A stretch of 35,078 nucleotides of DNA, from contig PLXP01000115.1 in assembly GCA_003151435.1 (NCBI GenBank), forward strand, positions 1 through 35,078, read 5' to 3'. Shown piece by piece: positions 1-8,061 of the stretch. How positions within the stretch are numbered: position 1 is the first letter of the stretch; each line of letters begins with the position of its first letter. Source of the stretch: Acidobacteriaceae bacterium. Its GTDB lineage: Bacteria > Acidobacteriota > Terriglobia > Terriglobales > Acidobacteriaceae. The translations under genes and the position numbers were made by a program. A model generated the notes under the pieces. The model was not told where the DNA came from and did no database searches. It was given only the letters and a program-made list of their open reading frames with translations.

Positions 1-567
1 AAAATAAACAAGTTACAGCGATAAATCTCGTCAAAGTCAAAATGTCAAGTGCTTTATAATCAACAACTTGAATGATTAGAAATGCCCCAGAGCTGGTGCA
101 AAACGACTCAATGAGCTGCGGAAAGGTGCGGTTTCGTAGCGAGGATAAGGCTCGTATAGGGAGACTCATCGCAACCGCCGCCCTCACTTCTGTCGACGGT
201 TCGCGACATGATTTCGAAGCGTCCACCCGACGCCGTGGTCCGCGCAATCAACTACACCGCAGCGAGGACTTTCTAGTCAGGATGATGCCAGACAGTCTAT
301 GTACAACGGACTGCGGCAGCAAAAGGTGATGCGCTGTGTCCGCATCTCATTGCGCCTCTGGCAGGATCGACCAACGCTCGCTGGACCAACTCATCAATTC
401 ATCGCGTTGATTGCGGGCTGCGGCCCAATCCCAAAGCAACGGCCTGAGCAGCAACCACATCCCATCACACGGATGGATGGATCGGCTTTGGCCAGCTATA
501 GTTGCGGTTTGTTGCTCCTGTTGCTGTCCATTTCTTCCCCGGATGTTCAAGGAATGGAGAACCACGT
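1..567. other. Intergenic region, no convincing gene
   Basis: Several short overlapping frames exist on both strands, but none has a ribosome-binding site together with a recognisable protein pattern. The visible features are three GTCAA motifs at 30-34, 36-40 and 44-48 and a perfect TATAAT at 55-60 on the plus strand. That could be a promoter, but no clear -35 box lies at the right distance and no good gene follows at once. An AAGGAATGGAGA stretch near 550-560 is the ribosome-binding region for the gene at 568. Confidence 0.5.
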
Positions 568-1176
568 ATGAACTTCACCACATTCAACATGTCCGACCCC
601 GCCGTGATCATCGGCGTGTGTGTCGTCGTACTGCTCATTGCGCTTGCCGTTGTATTTGTGATCGTCCAGCGCAGGCACAGGAGGACGACCGAGGAACTTC
701 GGGCCCGATTTGGACCGGAATACGATCTCGCGCTGCGCGAACACGGGTCGCGCCGCAAGGCCGAGGCCAAGCTGCTGGAGCGTGTGCATCGCGTCAAGCA
801 CATGGAGGTCCACCAGCTCACCCTCGCGGAACGCAGCCGGTATGCGACGGAATGGGAATCGGTTCAGAGTCGCTTCATCGATCACCCGCGCGGCGCTGTG
901 ACCGAGGCCGATGAGATGATCAACTCGCTGCTGCATACCTGCGGGTATGCCGTAGGTGCATTCGATCAACGTGCGTCCGACATCTCAGTACACCACGCCC
1001 GCCTGGTGGAGCCGTACCGTCGCGCCAACGCCATCACCGTCCGCGCCGGTAAAAACGAAGCCACCACCGAGGAGTTGCGCACTGCCATGATTCTCTACCG
1101 CGCGCTGTTTGATGAGTTGACCCAAACAACTACTGACGTGACTAAAGCGGACATCCCCCGCGCTGCCGCAGCCTGA
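568..1176 (+). CDS. Small membrane-anchored protein of unknown function
   Basis: This encodes 202 residues. The ATG at 568 is preferred over the in-frame ATG at 502 because a purine-rich GGAATGGAGA lies just upstream and the product then begins with a short exposed leader followed by one hydrophobic segment (about residues 12-32, rich in V, I, L and A). After this comes a basic stretch (QRRHRR) and a mostly helical charged domain with FGPEYDLAL, AEAKLLER, a TEWESVQSRFID motif and a VEPYRRA motif. I recognise the pattern as a family of unknown function common in Acidobacteria and some Actinobacteria, from memory only. The topology suggests a single-pass inner-membrane protein with a cytoplasmic domain. 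It stands alone, with a strong hairpin at 1207-1242 after it. Confidence 0.75.
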   Translation: MNFTTFNMSDPAVIIGVCVVVLLIALAVVFVIVQRRHRRTTEELRARFGPEYDLALREHGSRRKAEAKLLERVHRVKHMEVHQLTLAERSRYATEWESVQSRFIDHPRGAVTEADEMINSLLHTCGYAVGAFDQRASDISVHHARLVEPYRRANAITVRAGKNEATTEELRTAMILYRALFDELTQTTTDVTKADIPRAAAA

Positions 1177-1206
1177 CCTACGGCTGTCGCCGAAATTATT
1201 TCCCAA

Positions 1207-1242
1207 GCCCTGTCCGGAGAATGAACACTCTCCGGACAGGGC
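1207..1242 (+). terminator. Strong hairpin after the membrane-protein gene
   Basis: The arms at 1207-1220 (GCCCTGTCCGGAGA) and 1229-1242 are perfectly complementary over 14 bp around an 8-nt loop. The hairpin starts 30 nt after the stop at 1176. No real T-tract follows, so it may act as a transcript-stabilising or factor-assisted terminator rather than a classical intrinsic one. Confidence 0.55.
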
Positions 1243-1337
1243 CTCACTGTTCCAGGACCCGATCCTGCATCTAACCCCAGAGCAGCCCTGCCCCATTACT
1301 CGGGGCAAACCCAATCTCCAACGCAAGAGAGTCCAAC

Positions 1338-2198
1338 ATGACCATGCTGATCCGGCTGGGGTACGATATCCAATTCAACCTTCCCTGCGACGTGGCCATG
1401 GTCGCGCTGCTCAACGTGCATCCGTCGCGCGCTCAGGATCTTTTGGAGCCCGATGAAGTGCAGACCGAGCCTCCGCTGCAGGTAACCAGCTATGTCGACA
1501 CCTTCGGGAACCGCTGTGCGCGCTTCGTGGCTCCGGCCGGCCGGTTGCGGCTGAGCAGTACAACGCTGATCCGCGACTCAGGCGAACCGGACGCCATGAA
1601 CCTGGAAGCCCGGGAGTGCGCCGTTGGCGATTTGCCCAACGAAGTGCTGAGCTACCTGCTCAACAGCCGCTACTGTGAGGTTGACCGCTTCTCAAGCATC
1701 GCGCTCGACCTGTTTGGGGCCGTAAAGCCCGGTTGGGCACGCGTGAAGGCAGTCTGCGATTGGGTCAACGCCAGGGTGAGGTTCGATTACAGCCAGGCCC
1801 GACCCACCAAGTCGGCCCTGGACGTCTTTACGGAGCGAGTGGGCGTTTGCCGCGACTTCCAGCACTTGGCCGTCACGTTTTGCCGGGCCTTGAACATCCC
1901 GGCCCGCTACGCCACAGGCTACCTGGGAGACTTTGGCGTGCCTGTGACCGGCCCGATGGACTTCAGCGCATGGTTTGAGGTTTATCTCGAGAACCGCTGG
2001 TGGACGTTCGACGCCCGCCACAACGTGCCCCGCATCGGCCGCGTGCTGATCGCCACAGGCCGCGATGCCTCTGACGTGGCCCTGACGACCTCCTTCGGCC
2101 AAGCCGACCTGTGTCACTTCTTCGTGGTTACCGAGGAGGAGGGGAATTCCCCTGCAATCGAGCCTGTCCTCGAACCAGCCCCCAGGATTACCTCGTGA
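1338..2198 (+). CDS. Transglutaminase-like domain protein (Bact_transglu_N + Transglut_core)
   Basis: This encodes 286 residues. The first 100 or so fit the bacterial transglutaminase N-terminal domain (IRLGYDIQFNLP...), and the core follows at about 125-235. The nucleophile region is GVCRDFQHLAVTFCRALNIP with Cys171, followed by ARYATGYLGDFGVP. The strand that normally carries the catalytic His (HAW in most members) reads DFSAWFEVYL here, with Ser at 210. A His does occur in FDARHN (His228), and GRDASDVA follows. There is no signal peptide, so it is probably cytoplasmic. Family members are predicted cysteine proteases or transglutaminases, often of unknown substrate. The substitution could mean altered chemistry or a subfamily that uses the ARHN histidine. 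The assignment to the fold is firm; activity is uncertain. Confidence 0.88.
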   Translation: MTMLIRLGYDIQFNLPCDVAMVALLNVHPSRAQDLLEPDEVQTEPPLQVTSYVDTFGNRCARFVAPAGRLRLSSTTLIRDSGEPDAMNLEARECAVGDLPNEVLSYLLNSRYCEVDRFSSIALDLFGAVKPGWARVKAVCDWVNARVRFDYSQARPTKSALDVFTERVGVCRDFQHLAVTFCRALNIPARYATGYLGDFGVPVTGPMDFSAWFEVYLENRWWTFDARHNVPRIGRVLIATGRDASDVALTTSFGQADLCHFFVVTEEEGNSPAIEPVLEPAPRITS

Positions 2199-2410
2199 TT
2201 TACCGAAGATGACCTTCCGTTGGACCACAATGGAAATGGAGGACGAGCGAAAGAACCTCGCTCGCATGGGTACGGAGCTCAGAAAACACGGTTTGAGACG
2301 GTGAAACTTTGACCACCGACATAAACCATTCAAACTAAATAACTTATGGGACTGATCGCTACAGAAACACACATCCCGTCATTCTGTGTGGACCGACGGA
2401 AACCCGAGCG

Positions 2411-3622
2411 CTATTTCCCTTCGTCCCCGCCGGGCGCGAAATAACCTTCGCGCGTCTGTACCGTCATGTCGTTCTTGTTGGCCTTGAGCGCCACCTTGTG
2501 AAAAGCTCCGTCGCTGTCCAGCTTGTCAGGCGTATACGTCAGCAGATACTGCCCGTGCAGTTCTTCGGCGATGAGGTTGTAGATGCCATCCAGATCGTCG
2601 CCCTTTTTGGCCTCATACGCATGCCCACCGGTGCGGGTGGCAATCTGCAGCATGATCTTTTTCCCGTCCACACCGGAGTCGTTGGGTGTGCCGCCTCGTT
2701 TGCCGTTGCCACCCCCAGGATTGCCTCCCCCGCCGGGATAACCACCTCCGCCCGGATAGCCGCCTCCGCCCCCAGGGTAGCCTCCGCCTCCCCCACGCCG
2801 CCCCCCTGAGCCCGGAAAGCCCGTGTTGCTGCTGCGCTCCTGTTCTCCCTTGTAGAAGATGGTGTAAACCGCCAGCTTGGCGCGATCGGCCGCATCCACC
2901 GCTTCGTTCAGCGTCTCCTTACTGCCGCGGTCAACGCCGTCAGAGAAGACAACCAGCGCCTTGCGCCCGTCTTTGGTCTTCATCAGTTCGTCCGAAGCCA
3001 GAAAGATGGCGTCGTAAAGCTGTGCGCCACCTCGGCCGCCGTGCGCCTCTCCGCGGTTTTCTCCAGTGGTCTCCGGCCCCTGGCCCTGGTTTTGCGACTG
3101 GTGCGTCGGGCCCATTTGCTCTAATTCGCGGTGCAGCTTGTCACGAGAACCGGTAAAGTCCTCCAGCAACTCCACCTCTCGGTCAAAGTGGATGAGGAAG
3201 GCCTGGTCGTTCCCTTCGCTAGCCTGCCCAGGCAGCATCAGATCCACGAATTTCCCGGCCGCCTTCCGCTCGCTCTCCATCGCCCCGCTTACGCTCTTGC
3301 CTGTGTCCACCAGCAGACCCACCCGCATGTGCGGGGTGGTCTCGCGCGTCAGGCTCGTGATGATCTGGGGTCGGCCCTCGTCGGTGAGCGTAAAGTCGCT
3401 CTTGTCGAGGCTGGTCACCATCGCTCCGTGTTTGTCGCGCACAGTGACGGGCAGCACGACTTCGTGCGTCTGCGCTTTGTCGTGCGACTGGATCTTGGAC
3501 GTGTTGGCCGACGCGGCGGGTGCCTGCTGGGCATTGCCGGCCGAGGCCAGTGAGCAGACGGTGAATGCAAGTACGGCAAGCGAGGGTAGAGTTCGAGTCC
3601 GCATACAGCTCAAGGTTTTCAC
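2411..3622 (-). CDS. Secreted VWFA-related domain protein with Gly-rich insertion
   Basis: This encodes 403 residues. It has an N-terminal signal peptide (about residues 7-31, ending ASAGNAQQ), a short beta domain (55-95; VVLPVTVRDKHGAMVTSL) and a VWA domain starting MRVGLLVDTGKSVSGAM. This is the layout of the acidobacterial VWFA-related family (TIGR03436 type). The MIDAS motif reads D106-T-G-K-S110, so the first serine of DxSxS is glycine. Later VWA strands include ALVVFSDGVDRGS (about 222-234). A Gly/Pro/Tyr-rich linker with GGGGGYP-like repeats occupies about 270-312, inside the region where the VWA domain ends. The first start is GTG at 3622; ATG at 3604 is an alternative and gives a cleaner signal peptide. 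It is probably an exported protein-interaction module. Convergent to the transglutaminase gene. Confidence 0.82.
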   Translation of the reverse strand: MKTLSCMRTRTLPSLAVLAFTVCSLASAGNAQQAPAASANTSKIQSHDKAQTHEVVLPVTVRDKHGAMVTSLDKSDFTLTDEGRPQIITSLTRETTPHMRVGLLVDTGKSVSGAMESERKAAGKFVDLMLPGQASEGNDQAFLIHFDREVELLEDFTGSRDKLHRELEQMGPTHQSQNQGQGPETTGENRGEAHGGRGGAQLYDAIFLASDELMKTKDGRKALVVFSDGVDRGSKETLNEAVDAADRAKLAVYTIFYKGEQERSSNTGFPGSGGRRGGGGGYPGGGGGYPGGGGYPGGGGNPGGGNGKRGGTPNDSGVDGKKIMLQIATRTGGHAYEAKKGDDLDGIYNLIAEELHGQYLLTYTPDKLDSDGAFHKVALKANKNDMTVQTREGYFAPGGDEGK

Positions 3623-3804
3623 ACTTTCAGCTGTTTAGACGAGAGAACTCACCATCCGTTGACCTAAATTCGGGAGGGGTGGATTACCGGGCAGCCGAAC
3701 ACAAGGCTGGGCGTGCCGTTTGTCGAGCGACGTACCGGCGCGGTGGCTCGACAAGAGGAACCATCCGCTTAAATTGTCTCAGCGGCGACGAATCACGACC
3801 AGCT

Positions 3805-4662
3805 TCAAACGGTCAACTGGGAGAGGAAGTTCCAGTTCACGAGCAGGCTCTTCTCCACGGGCAAATCGGAACCGTCCTGGTCAACGTAAAACTGCGTCAC
3901 ACCCAGCCGCCGCGCCTCGCCCAGCACCGTTTTCCAATCGATGGTGCCCGAGCCGGCCTCGGTGAAATGGTGACCTTCAGGAGTGAGGGGGTTATAGCTG
4001 ACGCTGGAGACCGGCTTGCGGTCCTTGATGTGGATGAGCGCCAGCCGCTGACGATTTTGCCGTATCAGGTCGAGTGGATCCTGCCCCGCCTCGACGGCCC
4101 AGTAAATGTCCAGTTCCAGCCGGATGGCCGGGTCGAACTCCCGCATCAGCACGTCAAAGCCACGTTCACCCGCGAGTTGCTTGAACTCGTAGTTGTGCGG
4201 GTGGTAGCCAAACTTGAGCCCTGCGGCGTGCGCCTTGGCCGCAATCTTGTTGAGGTGCTGCGCCCCTTGGCGGAAGCCGTCGGGCGAGCCCCAGAGAGCG
4301 GGCGGAATCATGGGGCAGATCATGTATTCCAGGCCCAGTTCGGCTGCGTAGTCTACTTTTTCCTCGAGCGTTGCGTAATCGAAGTGCCCGCTGGGCGCCG
4401 TGAGGCCGATGCCGTTGATGAGCGACTTCAGCTCCTTGGCAGGCCGGTTGTAGACGGCCGGAAACGTCTCGACGCTGGCGTAGCCAATGGCGTGCATCAG
4501 CCGCAGGGTAGCCGCAAGATCCTTGATGTCGTCGCGCACGGTGTAAAGTTGGACCCCAAACTGCAGCCCGGAACGAGTGGTGGCAGCCTGCAACCTGGCG
4601 GCAGAGCATGCGACGCCGGCGGCTGCGGCGGAAAGGGCGACGAAGTGGCGGCGAGTGAGCAA
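3805..4662 (-). CDS. Tat-exported sugar phosphate isomerase/epimerase-like TIM-barrel protein
   Basis: This encodes 285 residues from a TTG start with GAGGTG upstream. The N-terminus LTRRHFVALSAAAAGVACSA is a twin-arginine signal followed by a hydrophobic stretch. The rest is an AP-endonuclease-2/xylose-isomerase-like barrel: FGVQLYTVRDDI, IGYASVETF, GLEYMICPM, GLKFGYHPHNYEF, IRLELDIYW, LALIHIKDRK and FYVDQDGSD, with Glu, Asp and His at the strand ends in metal-binding positions. Relatives isomerise or epimerise sugars, or act as oxidative sugar-degrading enzymes in periplasmic carbohydrate pathways; the substrate cannot be read from sequence. It lies 135 nt downstream of the GH59-like gene on the same strand, which suggests a role in processing galactose-containing products. 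Confidence 0.82.
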   Translation of the reverse strand: MLTRRHFVALSAAAAGVACSAARLQAATTRSGLQFGVQLYTVRDDIKDLAATLRLMHAIGYASVETFPAVYNRPAKELKSLINGIGLTAPSGHFDYATLEEKVDYAAELGLEYMICPMIPPALWGSPDGFRQGAQHLNKIAAKAHAAGLKFGYHPHNYEFKQLAGERGFDVLMREFDPAIRLELDIYWAVEAGQDPLDLIRQNRQRLALIHIKDRKPVSSVSYNPLTPEGHHFTEAGSGTIDWKTVLGEARRLGVTQFYVDQDGSDLPVEKSLLVNWNFLSQLTV

Positions 4663-4728
4663 AGGAGCACCTCAACGAACGCACCCAGCATAGCCCACGA
4701 GAGGTCGCAATGGGACGCTTAATCGATT

Positions 4729-4748
4729 TATTAGAGGGGGCTCTAATA
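4729..4748. promoter_or_regulatory. Perfect inverted repeat between GH59-like and isomerase genes
   Basis: TATTAGAG at 4729-4736 and CTCTAATA at 4741-4748 form perfect 8-nt arms around GGGG. It sits between the GH59-like stop and the isomerase start codon, about 65 nt upstream of the latter, so it could be an operator or an intercistronic hairpin. The core arms TTAGAG/CTCTAA recur at 13184-13200. Confidence 0.35.
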
Positions 4749-4797
4749 GTAAGTCGACATATCAACGAACCTTTTTGCCGACCGGTGCCGCTTGCCT

Positions 4798-6810
4798 TTA
4801 CTGCGTCACTTGCAGGTTATCGAACTGGACGTGGTCCCACTCCGTTCCAAGCGCAAACATGCCGTGCGAGTGCGCGGAGTCGTTGACGGATACAAGGGGA
4901 ACTCCGTCCAGCGATGCGGTGATCTGCCTGCCGTGGAACCGCAATGCGAGTCGATGCCATTGCACCGAATCGATTTTCGCGGTGCCCGAAGAGAGGGTGG
5001 TCACCGGCTTCTTGAACTCCGCGGACAAAAGCTCCCATCCGCCGTCCGGCTTGAGACGCAGCACGTAACCGCTTGGCCAATGGGCACTGCCATCCTGAAA
5101 AACATCGGCGGAGTCGATGCGTCCCATGATGGCGGCCGGAGACGCGGAGACAAAATGCACGTCGGCTGCGAGGGTGTAGTCGGTCCATGCAGCATCCCCG
5201 GCAAGGGTGAATGGATCCGGCAACGGCCCCCAGGGAATGGGCTTGTTTGAAATGACTTGTTCCAGACATTTGCCGACGCGACCCGTGCACGCCTGAACTT
5301 CAAATGCGCCGTCCTGGTCTGAAAGATATCTCGGTGCGTGCTTCAGCGGCTTGTGCTCAAAGTCATCCGCATAGGGGAGTGGAAAACCTGCGGGAGCCGG
5401 CGGCTTGGCGGTGCCTTTCCCCTGCCCTTCGGTTGTGGTCAGCGAATACAACGAATCCGGCTCGAATACGTACTGAAACATTCCGTTCACGGGATTCACG
5501 CGCGCAACCTGCTCGAAGGTGCGGGAGCTACTTGTCTGCCAGATGTGAGCCTCGGTGGCGGCAAGACCGCCGATGAGCCGGAACGAAACAGCTTGCGGAT
5601 GAGTTGCGTTAATGGTCTCAAGCACCACGCTCCAATTCTTGCTGTCAGGGGCGCGCAGTGTTACATAACTTCCCTTTTCAGGAAGGTAGCCCGATGCGGA
5701 GTCAAGATACTGCCATCCTGGCATGGCAAACTGGGTGGTGTGTGCCGTAGCCCAGATGGTTCCCTGCACTTTGTAATTCCCTGACCACGGCGTGTTTGCG
5801 TACATAAGCCCAGAGTTAGGGGCGGCTAGGTTGTCATAGTACGAAGTTATTGGGCTCCATATCTCAGTGGAGGTAAGCGACCCTTCGAGATAATTCTGAT
5901 TATAGAGATGGGCAAGGATGCGCCCGCCGACGTCCCAGTCGCGACTCACAAAAGGCCCACTGCCGCCGTTGGGCTGATCCTCACTTGACCACAGCTGCTT
6001 GCCTGTTCTGCGCGCCGCGTCGGTGGTGGAGATTTTGCCATCGACGAGGGGGTAGTGCACGCCAATGACATCAATGTCGCTGCCTAACTCGGGGTCCTTC
6101 AAGATTTCATCGGCAATCGCCCATTGGCCGGCACCTTCGCCTGGATACTCATCGCAACAGATGATCTTTGTGGATAGATGTTCCGCCGTCAGCCGCTGGT
6201 GAAGTTCCTTGATGTAAGCGACGTCAAGGACTTTCTCATTCCAGAGCCCTGTATAGGCAATGTCGAGCGAGTAGTCCCGCTTTGCTGTCTTGATAAAGTC
6301 GGCGACATACTCCGCCATCTTCGGCGTGTACAGAGTGTCTTTCCCGACCCATGACGGCGCACCCCACGGAAGAATCTCGAGAACGATGTTCGGGTTGCGC
6401 TTGTGCGCCTCCACCATCAACCACCACTCGTAGCCGCGGGTTGAATCATGATCCGACCTGGTGCGCATGTGACTTGGCTCTGAGCCATCGGTCGAGTTCA
6501 CATCCGCGCCGATCTCCACCTTGAGGTGCTGTAGAGCCGCGCCGTAACCGGGTTTGAAAAGATAGTCGAGAATCTGACTCCGCTGCGGCTCGGGATAATC
6601 AATCAACAGGCGCGAAGAAGCTCCGGCACTCGCGGCGCCGAGCCCATCGAAAACTCTGCCTTTGCTGTTTCCATCCAGAACAATGTTTGTTTGCTGGCTA
6701 TTCGCAGTGACACCCGTGAGCACCGAAGCCACAGCAAGCATATAGAGCGCGAAGATTGTTCTACGCCTTTCTGCCGCAACGCGATTAGATCGTCCACATC
6801 CCAAGCACAT
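4798..6810 (-). CDS. GH59-like glycoside hydrolase (galactocerebrosidase family)
   Basis: This encodes 670 residues from the ATG at 6810, chosen because TAGGAGAAGAG lies directly upstream; an upstream in-frame ATG at 6858 lacks this. An N-terminal basic stretch and hydrophobic segment (about 15-38) form a signal peptide. The (beta/alpha)8 core resembles galactosylceramidase: GRVFDGLGAASAGASSRLL near 51-69, then LKVEIGADVNSTDGSEPSH, EILPWGAPSWVG, TGLWNEK with predicted acid/base Glu192, and LWSSEDQPNGG with predicted nucleophile Glu277. The C-terminal third (about 480-670) is a lectin-like/laminin-G-like beta domain (DDFEHKP..., WHRLALRFHGRQ). The expected reaction is exo-release of beta-galactose from an extracellular or periplasmic galactoside. 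The start overlaps the tail of the sugar-porter remnant by 26 nt, which fits an old operon with coupled translation. Confidence 0.85.
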   Translation of the reverse strand: MCLGCGRSNRVAAERRRTIFALYMLAVASVLTGVTANSQQTNIVLDGNSKGRVFDGLGAASAGASSRLLIDYPEPQRSQILDYLFKPGYGAALQHLKVEIGADVNSTDGSEPSHMRTRSDHDSTRGYEWWLMVEAHKRNPNIVLEILPWGAPSWVGKDTLYTPKMAEYVADFIKTAKRDYSLDIAYTGLWNEKVLDVAYIKELHQRLTAEHLSTKIICCDEYPGEGAGQWAIADEILKDPELGSDIDVIGVHYPLVDGKISTTDAARRTGKQLWSSEDQPNGGSGPFVSRDWDVGGRILAHLYNQNYLEGSLTSTEIWSPITSYYDNLAAPNSGLMYANTPWSGNYKVQGTIWATAHTTQFAMPGWQYLDSASGYLPEKGSYVTLRAPDSKNWSVVLETINATHPQAVSFRLIGGLAATEAHIWQTSSSRTFEQVARVNPVNGMFQYVFEPDSLYSLTTTEGQGKGTAKPPAPAGFPLPYADDFEHKPLKHAPRYLSDQDGAFEVQACTGRVGKCLEQVISNKPIPWGPLPDPFTLAGDAAWTDYTLAADVHFVSASPAAIMGRIDSADVFQDGSAHWPSGYVLRLKPDGGWELLSAEFKKPVTTLSSGTAKIDSVQWHRLALRFHGRQITASLDGVPLVSVNDSAHSHGMFALGTEWDHVQFDNLQVTQ

Positions 6811-7282
6811 CTCTTCTCCTAAGCCTTGCCGATTGCAGGTTCGTTTCGATTTCTTCAAGGGTCTTCCCTCTTGTTTCCGGCAGGCGAAAGTAGAGGAACA
6901 GGAAGCCAGCCAGGCAGACCGCCGCGTAGGTCAAAAAGGTTCCCGCCGCTCCAAGCGCTGCGTTGAGCAATGGGAACGTATACGTCAACAGGAAGCACGC
7001 TGTCCACAGCGCGGTGATGGCAATGGACATGGCACTGCTACGTATGCGGTTGGGAAATATCTCCGCAATGACCACCCACGTTGCCGGCGCCCACGACATG
7101 GCATAGCACGCGATGGCAGCAAGAACCAGCAACAGCATGGGCTTCCCCTGCAGGTGCAAATGATAAAGCACGCCCAGTACGGTGTAGATGAGCACCAGTC
7201 CGGAAACGCCGGTAAGTAGCAGAAAGCGCCGGCCGTAGCGGTCGATGGTGAAGAGCGCGACGAAAGGTCCGGCTATTCGCAT
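6785..7282 (-). pseudogene. 5'-truncated MFS sugar porter (C-terminal third only)
   Basis: This frame of 165 codons matches only the end of an MFS sugar porter. It opens in the end of TM8 with the loop motif IDRYGRRFLLLTG, continues through four hydrophobic segments (TM9-12), contains EIFPNRIRSSAMS and ends with the family signature PETRGKTLEEIE. Full members have about 450-500 residues and 12 helices; here about 300 residues are missing. Upstream, the frame runs only 57 nt more before a stop and shows no transporter sequence, and the response-regulator gene ends 83 nt away. It is therefore a deletion remnant, not a complete transporter. Its 3' end still overlaps the GH59-like start, so the operon junction is ancestral. 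Confidence 0.85.
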
Positions 7283-7365
7283 GGAGCTTCGATTAAGCTG
7301 CGGTGGTGAACTTTGACGCGCACGGTGCTTTCGCAGTTAGAACTGCAGCTGCAGCCATGCTTGAG

Positions 7366-8013
7366 CTAGAGATGAGCCAGCCCTCGTTGCAATGCGGTGA
7401 TGACTGCCTGCGTCCGGTCACTTACATTGAGGCGCATGAGGATGACGCTGACATGACATTTCACGGTGGATTCGGTAATCCCCAATTCGACTCCGATCTC
7501 CTTGTTGCTCATACCGTGGACGATCAGATTGAGGACTTCGCGTTCGCGGGCGCTCAAGTCGGAGTTGGGCATACGCGAAGAGAGAGTGCGCGAAACGGGT
7601 GTGGGAAGAAACCGCCCTCCGGCGTGGACGCGGCGCAACGCATTCACCAGCGCCTCATGCGGCATTCCCTTGATGATGTAGCTGCGCGCGCCTGCCTCCA
7701 GCGCCTGGTGGATGTCCTCATCGCCTTCGTACGTGGTCAGAACGACAAACTTCGCTTCGCGATGCCGGGCGATCACCGTGCGAATCGCCGCTACCCCGCT
7801 TATGCCCGGCAGCCTCAGATCCATGAGGGTGAGGTCAGGAAGGTGCGTTTCAAAAAGTTCAACTGCCTCTTCGCCACTGCCTGCCTGGGCCACGGTGGTC
7901 ATGTCGGGCGTGGCATCGATAATTGCCGTGATGCCGACCCGCATGATGGGGTGGTCGTCTACAACGAGTACTCGAATCTTCGCTGCTTCTCTCATTGCTG
8001 CGTGCTCGTCCAC
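7366..8013 (-). CDS. NarL/FixJ-family response regulator
   Basis: This encodes 215 residues from a GTG start at 8013 with GGAGG seven bases upstream. The receiver domain (about 13-130) has the acidic pair VDD at 18-20, phospho-acceptor Asp65 in TLMDLRLPG, Thr in VVLTTYEGD and Lys in SYIIKGMP. The output domain (about 150-210) is a LuxR-type helix-turn-helix: LSAREREVLNLIVHG, MSNKEIGVELGITESTVKCHV. It lies 48 nt downstream of the GH53 gene on the same strand. No kinase is adjacent on this strand; the divergent HisKA_3-type sensor kinase at 9534 is the natural partner. Inferred role: control of the galactan genes, possibly autoregulated from the GH53 promoter region. Confidence 0.93.
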   Translation of the reverse strand: MDEHAAMREAAKIRVLVVDDHPIMRVGITAIIDATPDMTTVAQAGSGEEAVELFETHLPDLTLMDLRLPGISGVAAIRTVIARHREAKFVVLTTYEGDEDIHQALEAGARSYIIKGMPHEALVNALRRVHAGGRFLPTPVSRTLSSRMPNSDLSAREREVLNLIVHGMSNKEIGVELGITESTVKCHVSVILMRLNVSDRTQAVITALQRGLAHL

Positions 8014-8061
8014 CGCTGCCCTCCAGCTTGTATGCCGTATCGCTGCCTGGTCACGACAGAG

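Noticed and set aside
72..329. Small plus-strand frame of 85 codons
   Set aside because: It has no ribosome-binding site, no hydrophobic or domain pattern and irregular composition.
2244..2264. Hairpin CGAGCGA/TCGCTCG after the transglutaminase gene
   Set aside because: The stem is only 7 bp and no T-tract follows on either strand; too weak to call a terminator, though it lies between convergent genes.
3565..4722. Long plus-strand frame (385 codons) opposite the isomerase gene
   Set aside because: It is antisense to a well-supported Tat-exported TIM-barrel gene, has no ribosome-binding site and no recognisable protein pattern; GC-rich codon use leaves such frames open.
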